Numbered from the stretch's first letter, positions 36,953 through 50,387 are shown. The stretch: DNA of 64,000 nt from Poronia punctata (GCA_022579005.1 MU401639.1:1-64000); one strand, 5' to 3'. A program made the numbers and translations. The notes: generated by a model from the letters alone, not told the origin.

Positions 36953-39328
36953 CTAATGAGCAAACCTGAAATCCAACCTCGCACTACCAAAAACCCTCGT
37001 ATTGGCAAGATAATCGGCCTTTTCATCCTCGGACATGGCATCCCAGATCCTATCGCGCTGCTTATTCCGCCACAGGTAATACAATTTCGTCAGACCGAAT
37101 AAGATGAAACCGACGATATTGATGACTAGTAAAGCGGTATTTCCCTTTTTGTATAACGGCTTGTCGTCTTCTGCGTAGATGAAGTTCGATGCTACGTTTC
37201 CGGTTTGTACGGCCATCTGTTATGGGATAGTTAGTAAAAGAGAAAAGAAGGGGGAAGGGGGACAAAGAAACATACATTGTAAACTGCTGCGGATACACTT
37301 CTTGTACCGACACTGTTGGAATTCCGAGATGTCCAAGCTACTAATATAGCATCTATATATAACAATTTTATTTTTGTGATTAGTAAGGTAGTTATTCTTC
37401 TTGTTCTATCCTAACGGGGTGATGTGAGGATATGATAGGTAGGTAGTTTTTACTTACGACAATAGGGATAAGACAGGATAACCGTCAAGAGCGCATACGT
37501 TCCCCAAGGATCTATAAAAGCGCCCGACCACCAACGAAGCGCGATAACGCACGGTAATCCCCAGATACTCTGCAGAGCCGCGACGAGGGATCTTTCGTTG
37601 AGGTATACGGAGAGACGGGTGATGAGGAGGAGGGTGATGATGTGGAAGATGTTCTATTCAACACATTTATTAGTTAGTCAGTCACAACACGGGCGCGCAA
37701 AGGTAAAGTAAGGTAAGAAAAAAAAGGGGGGGAAAGAACATACATAAGGAATAGTCAACAAATTCGTAGTAAAAGTATCGAACCCGGTCCCGCGAAGCAC
37801 AAGAGTGATATACTTGGCCGGGGGCGAAAACGGGATAAACACGACCAGACCCAGCATATACACCGGCCAGAGGTTATAATCGCATAAACAGGCCCAGAGG
37901 ATCTTTGGTGTGATTGCCTGGCGATTATTCATGTCTCCTTTTGAAGGGTCGTCGCGTAAGACGCGGTTGACCACGATGCCTACTTCGCGGTCCGTGAACC
38001 ATCCTTTGGGTCGGAACCATGTCTTTGTTTGGACGGCTGATGCTGGCATCATGAAGAATGAGATGACGCCGATCTATGTGTTTTTTATTTATTTGTTAGT
38101 AGTGTGTGTGTGTATTTGTGTGGAGGAGGGAGGTAGATAGGGGGGGGATGTGTGATGTTATTAAGAGTTGCTTGCCGTTACTTACGGTAAATGTAATCAG
38201 TCCTTCGATGAGAAATAACCAACGCCATCCCGCCCATCCGGCAACGCCGCGGAGATGTAACAAGGCAAAAGCCAACAAGCCCGTTAATACACCAGTGGTA
38301 GACAATGTAGTCCAGAAGATACTGCCAAAAAGTAGATAAGTAAGTAAGTGACTAGGTAGTTTTCCCGTTTTCCTCATCCCGAATTCTCATCTCATCCATA
38401 CATACCTTAATCGTATCGGGAGTTCCTTGGATGTATAAAAGTAACTGAGCCAGAGGACTACATCAGGTATAAAACCTCCCTATATAATTTAACAACAACA
38501 AAATAAATATTAGCAACATGACACTTACTTAGGTATCCATCTAGTCAAAAAAAAAAAAAAAAGAGGAAAGGAAACAATGACAACATACCTCGAGTAATCC
38601 CAACAAAGCCCTCGTAGCGAAGAAACTTCCCCGACTATTCAGGAAACATTGCAACGCGGCAACAATAGACCACAGACAAATCTGAGCCGGGATCCACCGA
38701 TCCGGACCGACTTTCTTGGAAACCAGTTGGGAAGGAAGTTCGGCGAAGAGAAAGGTGACGAGGAATATTGTGTTTCCGATATTATAATCTGTCCCATGTA
38801 AAAAGACACTTTATCAGCCATGTTCATTTGCTTTTTAGATTATGAGACGGACGAAAACTTTACCATTCGTGTTTAATCCGAGATCTTCCAGGAAATTATC
38901 CGATATGACTTGCGTCAGATTTCCTCGATCGGTCTGTAAAGCGAAAAACATGACACACTAGAACACACCAAACAAGTCAGCCCAGGAACATAGTTTTCGG
39001 AAGTTGTTTGATTTAAGCATCATACAGCCCATAATGTAACCCTGAGATCAATCTTCCTGATAATCTTCTTCTCTTCTTCGGCCGTCCATTCCAGCGTGGG
39101 ATCGAAAGCGTCACGACACTCGTATTCGCACGCATCATAGACGTCGGACCAGTAGCTCGCGATCCGGGGGTCGAGAAAAGGGTTGGCTTTTAGGAGCAAG
39201 ACATCCTCTTCTGTCGTCGAGGAGTGGATGCTGTTGTTCTTCTTGCCTTCGAGGGAGGTGGTCGAGGCCGAGGTCGCGATCGGTGCGTCCGTCACCGGGA
39301 TCGAGGTTTGGATTATCGGCACCGGCAT
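36953..39328 (-). CDS. MFS transporter, allantoate permease-like (anion:cation symporter type)
   Basis: Nine exons (39328-39026, 38957-38864, 38788-38589, 38479-38406, 38321-38186, 38073-37744, 37653-37458, 37352-37276, 37216-36953) join in frame to 557 residues. The N-terminal domain has the pattern of the Dal5/allantoate permease group: [32 protein letters not shown], then [35 protein letters not shown] and [16 protein letters not shown] [16 protein letters not shown]. About twelve membrane segments and a central loop ([15 protein letters not shown]) are visible. The C-terminal half includes [22 protein letters not shown] and a charged tail. These carriers import organic anions, vitamins or small peptides. 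The number of introns is high for this gene size. Substrate unknown. Confidence 0.9.
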
Positions 39329-42300
39329 GGTTTCGATACCTTTGTTTATTTGATTTTCGTTTTATGTCGGGGAGGATAGAGATGGCCAATGGCACTCTAT
39401 AGAAACATAGACCGACACTCTCTCTCGATGTCCGTGTCTGTATATTCTCCCCTCAGTAGATGTTGTATGCTCGCATGCAAGCAGACACGCAGAAAAACAC
39501 GTTGGAGCCTTGGCTAGGAATTAATGAAGGATTAAAAGCTCAAACGATTCCTTCCTTGAGCAGCCAACACCTGATCGACAAATAGCAGGACGAACATTGT
39601 AGATATGTGAAAGCTACACATCTATATATCTACATGTGTTCTTTCCTCCCCGCTTCCTCCTCTCCTCCTCTTCTCCTATCACGCAACAACACCCTAAAAC
39701 GGGCGATTTTCGTACATGAGCGCCCAGGCCATGCACTCGTATGTGAGCAGGACAAGAAACTTTCTTGCGTCGTACCCTGTTCTTTTTCGCCCTTATCTCC
39801 AATTTATCATGTTGTTTAATTCAGATCCCCAATGGCGTAATAGGATAAGGTCGATAGCATGGCAAATCTGTAGGTTGGGAGTGGTTGATCGCCCCCCCTC
39901 GTGCCCTTGCTTAGATGACAATTGCGTGATATGCCCGCAGGACGCGTGCGAATGGCGTCAACGCAACGGTTAAACCACCAACGAGTGAACCCCTCATTCA
40001 ACTCACCTTGCCTGTCAATTCGCAAATAACACCCCTTCTCCCCCCAAAAGACAATCAATTAAACCCGGGGTACTGAATGACAAACGATGTTGTAGCTGTT
40101 GGAACCCTGTTTCGAAAGAGGGGTGTTTCCAGACCCAGGCTTCATTGAAAACCTCGGGGTTCTAGGCCTATACTGATATATGGGGAAAAGAAGCGAGTGT
40201 GTCTCCCTTATTTCTTATTTCCGAACCCGACATCGTTATTCCATTAAAGTCGAGGGCATCTGCCACTCGGCTCGAGAAGGCTGTCCCCGGACGGAATGCA
40301 AGGCGAGCCGGTTTTCCGCTGAACACGTGGGGATAACGTATGCACGTCCGCATAAAGCTTCTCCATATAGTGCAGTTGCACACAGCAATTGTTCTACATA
40401 TGAGATGTTAGAACATTCCTATAGAAGATCCCTATGTGTAGCTTATACTATTAGTTATACCCCACAATGCCTTATGGGGCGTACTTGTTCGTGTATGTAC
40501 TCGTACAGGGCGCAGAGTCTCAGGTCAGACCAAAAAGCGAGGTCCCCCATTGTGAGCGGGATTCGCTTGCTTGGCCATCCACTCAATATTAGACCTACCT
40601 ATTTAGAAGTAAAAGTTTGAACGGTTAGACTCAGTTTCAATCACCTCCTCACTTCTTCAATCGGAGCAAAAGACCTGCCAAGATTCAAGATCCGTTTGCC
40701 ATGCCGTTCGACATGTGGCGTCATCGTTGATGGGTTAGTCTAGGGCAGGTCCACGATTGATTTTCCACTGAGCGTATCTAAATCAAGCAATTGTAAGCTA
40801 GCCTAGTCGATAACATAGAAGCAGCCAAAGGTGTCGTCAAGACTCCCACCTCGCACGCAAAAACATCGTTTGAGCCCTGTAAATGTGACATTTTGCTTGG
40901 CAGAATTCCGTTTGAGGCAATGAAACCCGGCCGGGTGGGCAAATACCGAACGTGTGGAAACCTACCTTACTCTTTTTCGGTCTTTTCCCCGGGGACAGTT
41001 CCCTCTTTGCTAGGGTCGTTATTTGTCGTTGTCGACCCGGTCCGTGACCGGTGAATTAGGTAGTTGTGGGATTCTCTAACGCCTATACCGGACTCTGTTA
41101 CGCCAGATGTTGTGATGTACTCGCATATATTGTACGCCCTTTCCCTTCGTTTTCATACTTGACCTATTCGGACGTGCTGGATAGCACCAGGCAGTAGATT
41201 GGTTCGCTAACGCCGCGCCGGCCCATTCCTTTGCCGTGCCTCGATTCCTCAAGCCGTGGGGGGCTCACAACCGACCACGCTTCGTTTACTAGGGGTTAGG
41301 TAGATACATTGTTGGTCATTAGAGGTATGTAGTAGAAAACAGCCTCCCGGGTTATGTTCTGCGTGGATCTGACTAGAGCTGCGAGAACCGGGTACCTATT
41401 AATAAGTGAGACCAAATGTCAGAAACCACGCACCTTCCCTCTGTCCTCAATTTCATATGGCAACTTTCAGGTGGCCTGCTTCCTGTCGGCACCGAAACCA
41501 TTGAATGTTACGCGTAGTATGGATACTGAAGTGCTGGGGAGGGGTCGCACAGGATGGGAGTTGACATGGCAGTTTGACTGATGGGATCATGGGTTCCATA
41601 GAAGTATCGCGACTGCCGACTTCTGCTCTAACCTTCCTATAAAGCGTGGTTTCCTTCTATCGTATCTTTACCTACACATAGGGCAGGAGGTAGGTACTTA
41701 GGCTCTCTATCGAGCCTAGGCATTCCCATCGTAACTGGGACATTCCCTAACTTTTGGTAAGAAGGGATATTTTATCGTCTTAACTTCATTAAAGGGCCCA
41801 AGACATAATTGCAAAATCTCAAAATGAGTACAGTGTTAAAAGCACGCGCTATTAATGCATTGTCAGAGATGGTAACGTGTCGTACTGTATGTTCTTGCCA
41901 GCGTATTAATATCCACACTGTGGTCATTTAACATTTTTATAGAAAGCAAGAGCAACACGATTAATCCTACCTAATCTATGTCACTTCCATTCAAAATGCG
42001 TACACGTACCTAACCTTAGGTACTCGTAGAATGGTAGCAGGTTTTCAACAAGTTTAAAGGGTCTCATCATTTGCTACAACGAAGAATACTACAACAATGT
42101 CGAAAATCCCGGGGATTAGCCGTCACCGCAATTGCTTACGAGGACATACACGTGCGTGATAATGCAATCTATCACCTGTAAACCAAGCTAAACTTCTAAG
42201 GGTATACATGTATTACTGGATGACCTCGGCTTTTAGGCCTTTCTCGGCCTGTCAAGACGCTATCAGAGGGTTATGGGCCCATCTAGAGTCCTAGAACTAC

Positions 42301-42736
42301 CAGGACATCCTCTGCGACCTGCAACGCTCCCCCAATTTCTCGAAGCGGGTGTGGAGCGAGCACATTCCATCATTGGTAACGCACATCTCAGAACGATTCG
42401 TCGATCGTTTGCAATTTGCGGATATATTCAGCTTGGGTAGGGCCAGGTCACACAAGCCTGGCGTGCCTGGCTCATTGGACAGTGACGGGTCTCACGTCTT
42501 GGAAACGCCTGTCACGGTAACAATCGGTAAGAAATGACAAGTAGCATGTTACGTGTTGTTACATGCCGTTCTCACCCCGGCTCCGACTCCCTGACTCGCC
42601 GTCCACGAGACACCGGCCGACGGGCCAAGACTAGGATGCTGATACATGAACACATCTAATTCATTACAAAGACTAGGGATAACGTAAAAACCGTAATAAA
42701 GATCCGGAGCTGTGCCTGGACAGGTTCAGGCAAGAA
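39329..42736. other. Large gene-free divergent region
   Basis: Nearly 3.4 kb between the minus-strand MFS gene and the plus-strand Spt10-like gene. The longest frame (40180-40620, 146 codons) begins with ATG but has no family resemblance or splice partner. TAGGTA/TACCTA words are common. No repeat, RNA gene or relic could be recognised. Confidence 0.5.
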
Positions 42737-45196
42737 ATGCCGGCCATCATGGATGATCCATCGGCCCTGACGATCTATCGGGTGTCCGGCGCCACTCCGT
42801 ATCCGGACCCGAATAAGCCGGCATTGCCTCCGACCATTAAGCCTCGTCATGTGGCGCTTCGAGATCGTGTCACTGTGGCTACCATCGTCCCCTTCGTCTC
42901 CCGGGAGCAGGTTCCGGCTTCGTTACTACAATACCTCTGTGACCAGTTCGCAAAGGAGATCGAAGGGGGTGACACGTACCCGATGATAGACCCCATGCCC
43001 TTCGACAAGTTTAGCACCTATTGGCTCCAAAACTTTGCCGGGATAATGCTTCTGGGGCACATCGAGAGCGCTGATGAGGTTGTTGAGGGGAAAGACTGGA
43101 CTCAACATTGTCTAGGGAGTTTTTACATCAAGCCCAACTACCCGGGTCGGAGCAGCCACGTGTGCAATGCCGGCTTCCTCGTCACCGATGGCGCCCGCAA
43201 CCGAGGAGTTGGCCGACTCATGGGTGAATCCTATCTCGATTGGGCCCCGAAGCTCGGCTATACCTATTCCGTCTTCAACCTTGTTTACGAGACCAACGTG
43301 GCGTCGTGCAAGATCTGGGATGCGCTAGGCTTCAAGCGCATCGGCCGCATCAAGGGCGGTGGCAACCTGAAATCGTATCCGGACCGGCTCGTGGACGCCA
43401 TCATTTACGGCCGAGACCTGGGCACCGACGGCGCTGAGGTAGGCGACCCGCAACTCGTGAGTGAAGATCGTTTCGACAAAATCAAATTCTACCTCAAGCA
43501 CGGCCGGTACCCCAACGGATCTGACCGCGCCGAGAAAAGTAGGCTCCGGAGCGCAGCGACGCATTATAAACTCCTCGACAACGATGTCCTCATGCTCAAG
43601 GGTAAGGAAGTCATCAGCGACCCTTTCCGTCAAACGGACATCGCCTTGAAGATCCACAAGGAAGGTAACCACGCCGGCATTAACAAAACGACGTCGGTCA
43701 TCGCCGAGAAGTACCACTGGAGCCGCATTAAGGAGACCGTGTCGGATGTAATTAAGACGTGTGATGAGTGTAGCGAGTTGGGGAAGAGCCCCTCGGCTCC
43801 GAGCCAAGTTCAGAACCAGAACACAAACACAAATCCAAGTTCATACCCGGACCAAAACCAGGGCCGATCTGGGACCCAGGCACAGTCTTTCGGCAGTATC
43901 CACCAGGACTTTCGTGATGTGAATGAGACGCGCCACCTGCCAGAGAACAATGTCGACATCCTAGGGGTTCATTCCCCGGCTATGGACCACCACGACGTGG
44001 AGGCAGCCAACAGGATTCTCGACTTGGACCACTCTATGCATGAGACAGCCTCCCATCATGAGCTGGGCTCTCACCTGGTAGCCAATCCGAGCCCCTACGC
44101 CCATCCTAGTGACATTGCATCCCTCCTTAACCCTTCATACCAGACACCGGGTAGTCCTGGACTCCATGCACCGTCTCACTTGATGCTGCACGGGAAAACT
44201 CATCCACATCATAGCTCAGTAGCAGCGACACTGGCCTCGCTTCATGGCGCCCACATGTATCATCCGATAGATCCACAATTAATATCACAGCCAGTCCACG
44301 GAGGCTCCCACTCCCAACAGCCCACCGACACCTTTGACAGCTTCCACGCGCGCGTGGCCGCATCTCAACACCACCACCACCACCACCACCACCACCACCA
44401 CCACAGCGCTGATACACACATGCCACACCCGTCGATGCAGACGCACGGGCTAGAGTACAGTCCGCACGTTACACATTCGGGCCTTTCTGGCCACCCCCTC
44501 GACGCTCTCCACGTCGGGCCGACGCACCCGAGTCACGAGCAAGATGACACAGATTCCTTCCAGGCGCTCCTTAACGATCCGGACGCCTCACTAACACCTC
44601 TCCATAGCCCTCTGCACCACCACCATGGCCATCCGCGCGAGAACGACGAAGACGATGTGCCTCGCAACTACCTTGACCAGGCAGACGCAGCCACCGCTCT
44701 GCATCCGTCCCGCCCGCGCCACGAGCAAGATGGTGTAGACCGGGACATGGTCATGTTCAACGACCACGACCATCATCACGGCAGCCTCGTACCCATATCG
44801 ACGCCACCGCCGCATTCGCATTCCGGGTCTGCCCCCGCATCTGGACCCGAGCTAGGCCAGGACGCGTATATCCCCTCTGGTTTCCGGCCCCATCAATCAA
44901 GCTCACGCTCCCGGTCACGCTTCCAGTCTACTACGCCCCACTGCGAGATGGATCTCGACGACCCTGACGACCATCTCTCGGCCCTCAGCTCCGCGCACGT
45001 CGTCGCGGGCAAAGATGCTGACCGCGGCCGTCCTCGGGGAGGAAGATCGAGCAAGAGCGTAGAGAGAGACGAAGGTGATGCTGACGCCGACGGACGAGTG
45101 ACGCCGGAGCCGGATGTTGGGCAAGCGTTTTCAACGGTCAGCGGGAAGAGGAGTCGGAGCAGTATCTATGATGTTGTATTCGACGTACCAGGATAA
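42737..45196 (+). CDS. SPT10: Spt10-like acetyltransferase-domain transcription activator with integrase-type zinc finger
   Basis: This single exon encodes 819 residues from the ATG at 42737. A GNAT domain occupies about residues 60-240, with the acetyl-CoA loop DGARNRGVGRLMG and YSVFNLVYETNVASCKIWDALGF. A His2-Cys2 finger follows at about residues 305-350: His307, His312, Cys342 and Cys345 within IHKEGNHAG and KTCDECSELGK, with the connecting helix ending AEKYHWSRIKETV. This is the retroviral-integrase-type zinc-binding fold that, in yeast Spt10, recognises histone-gene upstream elements. The C-terminal 450 residues are low-complexity, His/Pro/Ser-rich, including 12 consecutive His (545-556) and acidic patches. 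A nuclear role in histone-gene activation is inferred from yeast. The His-rich half is unlike yeast Spt10. Confidence 0.88.
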   Translation: MPAIMDDPSALTIYRVSGATPYPDPNKPALPPTIKPRHVALRDRVTVATIVPFVSREQVPASLLQYLCDQFAKEIEGGDTYPMIDPMPFDKFSTYWLQNFAGIMLLGHIESADEVVEGKDWTQHCLGSFYIKPNYPGRSSHVCNAGFLVTDGARNRGVGRLMGESYLDWAPKLGYTYSVFNLVYETNVASCKIWDALGFKRIGRIKGGGNLKSYPDRLVDAIIYGRDLGTDGAEVGDPQLVSEDRFDKIKFYLKHGRYPNGSDRAEKSRLRSAATHYKLLDNDVLMLKGKEVISDPFRQTDIALKIHKEGNHAGINKTTSVIAEKYHWSRIKETVSDVIKTCDECSELGKSPSAPSQVQNQNTNTNPSSYPDQNQGRSGTQAQSFGSIHQDFRDVNETRHLPENNVDILGVHSPAMDHHDVEAANRILDLDHSMHETASHHELGSHLVANPSPYAHPSDIASLLNPSYQTPGSPGLHAPSHLMLHGKTHPHHSSVAATLASLHGAHMYHPIDPQLISQPVHGGSHSQQPTDTFDSFHARVAASQHHHHHHHHHHHHSADTHMPHPSMQTHGLEYSPHVTHSGLSGHPLDALHVGPTHPSHEQDDTDSFQALLNDPDASLTPLHSPLHHHHGHPRENDEDDVPRNYLDQADAATALHPSRPRHEQDGVDRDMVMFNDHDHHHGSLVPISTPPPHSHSGSAPASGPELGQDAYIPSGFRPHQSSSRSRSRFQSTTPHCEMDLDDPDDHLSALSSAHVVAGKDADRGRPRGGRSSKSVERDEGDADADGRVTPEPDVGQAFSTVSGKRSRSSIYDVVFDVPG

Positions 45197-45561
45197 AGAA
45201 AAATGTGGTGTAGCTAGTTGGATTCTCTTTGGGAAGTATCCTAAGGAAGCGTAAACTGTAATTTTTGTTTAGGTGACTCTGTATACTAGCGTTAGAAATA
45301 TTTATTACAAAGGGAAGATGCTTCGCGGCATATTAAATAAATGTCCATCTGGAGAGCTGGTGAAATCTACAGGGCATCAACATTCACGGTAATCGAACAA
45401 CAGCTTTTTTTTTCCTTGCTTCATGAAGACAATTATTCGTCTTTCTGTTCTTTTTTTTTAAATTCACCAATACCTGTGTAGCCCGACAGACAAGCCTTTT
45501 AAGGTATCATACATCGTCATAAGGTTTCGTTTTGACAATCCTGTCCCCCATCTATCCCACC
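45197..45561. other. Convergent intergenic spacer
   Basis: The Spt10-like gene (plus) and CCT7 (minus) converge here with 365 bases between stop codons. T-rich tracts near 45405 and 45450 occur in what is the 3' UTR of either gene. Confidence 0.55.
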
Positions 45562-47484
45562 TTACCGACGCGGCATGCCACGGCCACGTCCTCTCAACGC
45601 TCTCTGGGCGGCTCCGGGGGGTAAAGGCTTGCCTGGCGCTTGGGGCGCTGCGCTCTCTTCGTTGCGGATCGTCTCGTCGACACCTAGGATCAGACAGCTA
45701 GCCTCGGTAGCAGCCTGGATGGCGTTGATCTTGACGAGAGCTGGTTCCCACACGAACTTCTCCATCATGTCGGCAACACCCTCGTTTGTGAAGTCCACAC
45801 CTGCCCAGACGTTCCCCTTCCGATGCTCAACGCGCAGTTTGTTCAGGATATCGGTGGCGTCGAAGCCAGCGTTGTCGCACAACTGGCGCGGGATGACCTC
45901 GAGGGCCTTGGCGAAGGACTTGATAACGCCCTGTTGCTTATCTCGGATGTTCTTATCGGCAAAACGGTGTAGGTAGCCAGACACCTCCATCTCGCAGGCA
46001 CCACCTCCACCTACGATAGTGTGGTTCTTGATAGCCCGCTTCACGATCATGATGGCGTCGTGAAGAGACCGCTCTACTTCCGCAATGAACTGCTCGGCAC
46101 CTCCTCGTAAGACCAGAGTGCATGTCTTGGCTTCCGGGCAGTCTTCGAAAAAGTTGAAGCGTTCGCCGCCGATCTGTCGTTCCTCGAATGATCCACACAC
46201 ACCGAGGTGATGGGGCTGGATGTCCGAGCACGTCGACTGGACTGTGGCACCGGTGGCCTCGACCACGCGGTCCATATCTTCCGAAGAGACACGGCCGGCG
46301 CAGAAGATGTCCCGGTCCGCAAAGTACTGAGTGGCCAAGTCTCCGATGGGCAGCTTGGACAACACCACCTTGGCGCCCGTCTCGTAAGCGGCCTCGAGCT
46401 TTTTAAAGATGATCTGCCATTCGGCGTCGACAATAGCCTGGTATTCGGATACCTGCTCGACGCGGACCTCGGCATTGTCCTTCTCGGCCTTGAGCTCGAG
46501 CTCGACGTTCAAACATAAGACTTTAGGCTTCTTGAAGGATTTAGGTTGTTGTTCGAAACCGGCATAAGAAAACGTCTTCTTGAACGCGACACCGTTAACA
46601 AAGAGGCAATCGGTCAGGGAACCACCGGGGATCTTCTTGATGCCAATCAGCTTCTCGTTAAGGTCGTCTTGATCTAAAGATAATACGGCATCCACCACCA
46701 CTAGGACATATTATATCAGTATTTATTTGTTGTAGAACAAAGCACGGCGGTTCGGCTCACTCTCGGTGAAGAAATCGGTATTTCTCTTAATCAACTTGCT
46801 CGTCATAGCTGTCCCGGCCAGCTTGATTAGTGTATCTCGTCTGTTTGCATCGTCTGTCCTGACGGCGATCTCCTTAATCTTGTTGACGGCCATCATGGAT
46901 GCTCTCCGGAGACCCTTGATGATAACTTGTGAGCTGACGCCTTGTTCGACATGATCTTTGATTTCTTTCAAAATTTCGCCGGCAAGTACGACTACTGATG
47001 TGGTTCCGTCTCCAACTTCGGCGTCTTGCGACCTAGCGATGTCGACGAGGATGCGGGCAGCGGGGTGTACGATATCGAGCAGCTAACAGGGTCGTAAGTA
47101 TATAGGCTTATGAGTTGCGGTTTTGTAGTTCAAGTCGCTTTCGCATCTCGTGTTGCGGCCTTGGTTACCTTCATGACTGTGGCGCCATCGTTGGTGATGG
47201 TCTGTCGGCCATTCTCGTCTATCATCAACAGATCCCCGCCATAGGGGCCGAGTGTGGACTTGATTGTGGCTTGCACAGCCTGGCATGCGTTTATGTTGGT
47301 TATTATTTGTCCTTTTCCCTGTGAAGCATCGGTACCTATGAGTATTCTGTCAGTATGTGTACGCTTTGCCGAGCCGTCGGAGGCACTTCAAAAGACCATC
47401 ATCCTGGCCCATTCAGTTAACGAGGGGTAGCTGCATACCCTCTTTCAGGACGATGATGGTGGGTGTTTGACCCCCAAAAGACAT
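45562..47484 (-). CDS. CCT7: T-complex protein 1 subunit eta (CCT7)
   Basis: One of eight subunits of the cytosolic chaperonin TRiC/CCT, which folds actin, tubulin and other proteins with ATP. Four exons (47484-47439, 47335-47169, 47082-46761, 46700-45562) join in frame to 557 residues, the usual length. The first exon gives [16 protein letters not shown]; the next gives [16 protein letters not shown] and [11 protein letters not shown], conserved ATP-pocket segments. [16 protein letters not shown] in exon 3 carries the catalytic aspartate motif. [15 protein letters not shown] and the C-terminal [17 protein letters not shown] are typical of the eta subunit, as is the Gly/Arg-rich tail ([10 protein letters not shown]). 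The identification is secure. Confidence 0.96.
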
Positions 47485-49143
47485 GTTGAGGCGAGAAATA
47501 CGGAATCTATAACGGGCAGTATGACGAGGTAACGGAAAGTAAGAGCCTGGAAAGAACTCTGGGCGGTATGTTTATGGTTTGGGATTAAGGGACTTGTGGA
47601 TTGTTGCCTTCACGATACAGTGGGATTATGGTGGGCGGGCATTTGGCTTGGGGAGCTATCAAAAAAATATTATTGCAGCCTTTCGAGACTGCCAAGAACT
47701 GCCCGCCCGCCTGCACCTGCAGGGTAGCTTTAACAGGTACCTACCTTATCTAAAGTACAAGTTAGACGGTCTACTTTACCTACCTCTTCTATAGTAGATA
47801 CATATATGTATGTATAGCAGTAACATCTTCTATTATTATTTACAATGGCCATGTTTTTGTTCTAGTCGAATAGATATATGATCCAAAAGGGGTTCTTTGA
47901 TAAAGCATGAAGAAAAGACCCCGCAAAAACCAATTACAAGTAACACGCGAGAACCTGGTCATTTCACCCCACCATCTCCAATCACCCCACCGGACCAACA
48001 ATTTTTAGCCCCTAGACTAGACACCAACGTTTTTACCACTCGATCATGTATTCTCGATTTCTCAAGTTATCATTACTCTACGAGTACATTGCTCGCATCT
48101 TCACCATATAGACACTCAGGCTATGGCTGCACCTCTTCGGGTTCATCTTCATTGAAAGCTAAGCAGAGCTGGGGTCCTAGTGCTGCCGACTTACCAAGGT
48201 AAGGACCGTAAGATATATGACATAACCACCAAAGGCAGTTCTTCAGACTCTTGGCCTTTGAGCAACCTGTATACACTTATAAAGAACTAAAACATGAGTT
48301 CTCCATGAAACCGTACGCCATACCTCACATCGCCGGTAAAGACAATGGTATCGTCAACCGGACTACACAGTGCAATGCTACCCAAACCGGTAGGTTGTTT
48401 ACGTGGGACGATGTAGGTGTCGTGTCGAGATATGCATGCTACATCTACGTACGATATCGGAAGGCTTTATGACATCGCCCTTTGCTCAGGAAATAGGCGG
48501 ATGTCAGTCATACTGCGTCTGAATATGTCTGTTTTATGCGCCGACGGCCCCACATCCCAATATTCAGACGACCGGCGTGTAATCGACGGAAAGCCCAGTT
48601 AGGTCCGTTGGTTGAGGTCCATCTCCTATCTAGACGCCGGGTCTTGGTTCGCTATCCGATTACAACGAATTCGGCAGCATTTCCACACGATCCTCGGCGA
48701 GCAACGGAATTATGAACCGGCTTGTTCACCAGGCGGCTCCTACGCTATAAACGGGAGTTGTCATCATTGGTCCCCACTTGCTGGCTTCTTGCCTAAAGTT
48801 GAGGACCCAAATACGTATTTGATCCTTCGAGATACCAAGCGCCCGAGCACGGAGGTTTAGAGTTTTTTTTCGAACGGTAACTCTTGCTGTGTCTGAAGTC
48901 ACCGTAGGGTATCGCTTTCCTTAATCGTCTCTACCTTTTGTTGTGCCTTATTCTATATTGTTTTTCCCTTCCAAGGAGTGGTTGTCTCTTTTCCACCTTG
49001 GTTTTCCATCTCGTCTGAATCCCGGGAAAACGTTTCCGGGAATCTTGTATTTCCTATACTCCAAACTCCACATCGACAGGGGTATTAAATATTTCAGACC
49101 TTACATTTTTTCAATAATAAAAATTAGGATTGAAAGTGTCAAG
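47485..49143. other. Divergent promoter region
   Basis: CCT7 (minus) and the monocarboxylate-type carrier (plus) diverge from here. Frames up to about 100 codons (47897-48202) have no recognisable product. No repeats beyond short TACCTA words were seen. Confidence 0.5.
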
Positions 49144-50387
49144 ATGGAGAAGAAAGGAGAAGCCACGGGAGTGAGCGTTGGGGGTGATGGTCGTGATCCC
49201 AACGTCGCCCGGTCACCACGGCTCGAAGACGAAGACGCCATTCGCGAAGTCCCGGCGGACACTGCAGAGATTGAAATCGAGCCGATTAGGCTTAAGAACC
49301 TTCCGACCAGGCAATCAAGTATTCGACAGACCTCCACTGACTTGAGAAGAACAACGAGCAATGTTCTCGCGCATGTGGCCTCGCGCATATCTACGAGGAC
49401 ATGGCCGGAGCCGCCCCCACCTCCGGACGGCGGATTAAAAGCTGTAGGCATATGATCTAGTCTTCGTTTATATCACTGCTAGTCTTTAACTCCATGGTCT
49501 TACTCGTTGAGATCCTGGACGACGATCATACCGTCCTCGCCATTTTCCTTCCTGTAGTGTCCAAGAGATGGTGGCTGACAATTGTGTCTCTAGTGGACGC
49601 AAGTGGCGATGGCTTTCTTGGGTAACCCGATATTCGGCCACACTCACCACTTCGGTCAAGGCTAATGTGTCATCGGTTCAGTACTGTTTGCAACTTGGGG
49701 TTATGCCAATTCCTTTGGCGCTTACCAGGCATACTACACCCAAACGCTTCCGCAAGAGCCATCGGTGATATCGTGGATAGGAGGCATCCAACTTTTTTTG
49801 ACTCTGGTTATCGGCCCTTTCTCCGGCCGGTTGCTGGATGCCGGTTTCTTCATGCCGATATTCTTAGTAGGAAGCCTACTTCAGGTTTTGGGCATTTTCC
49901 TCATGAGTATTTCCACTCAATATTGGCAGCTGCTCTTGACCCAGGGCGTCCTTAGCGGTCTCGGAGCCGGTATTTACTTTACTCCTGCAGTCTCTGTTGT
50001 TGGTACATATTTCGACAAGAAGCGAGGGCTTGCTATCGGGCTAGCGACAACGGGTAATTCAGTCGGCGGTATGATATACCCCCTTCTCGTCCGGGAGCTA
50101 ATTCCGAAGATGGGCTTTGCTGTATGTATTCTGCCCAATCTCCTTGCTTGATGTCGGACATGTAGTGATGACTAATCCGCAAACAACAGCGGACAACAAG
50201 GGTAATAGGGTTTGTAAACACTGGATTGCTCGTCATCGCATTCACCTTTATGCGGCCGCGGCTTCCTCCCAGGAAGTCTGGTCCTCTCTTGGAGCTTGCT
50301 GCATTCAAAGAGCCGCCATATTCACTCTTCCTGTTAGGGTCATTCTTCGTCTTCTGGGCCAACTACTTTACATTCTATTATGTCAGT

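Noticed and set aside
40180..40620. 146-codon plus-strand frame with an ATG in the large 39-42 kb gap
   Set aside because: No family resemblance, no hydrophobic or domain pattern, no splice partner, and lengths of this order occur by chance in several kb of about 50% GC DNA.
48943..49143. N-terminal extension of the monocarboxylate-type carrier
   Set aside because: The frame is open upstream, but its translation is unlike the family, whose members start with a short polar segment; the ATG at 49144 with an A at -3 region context is preferred.
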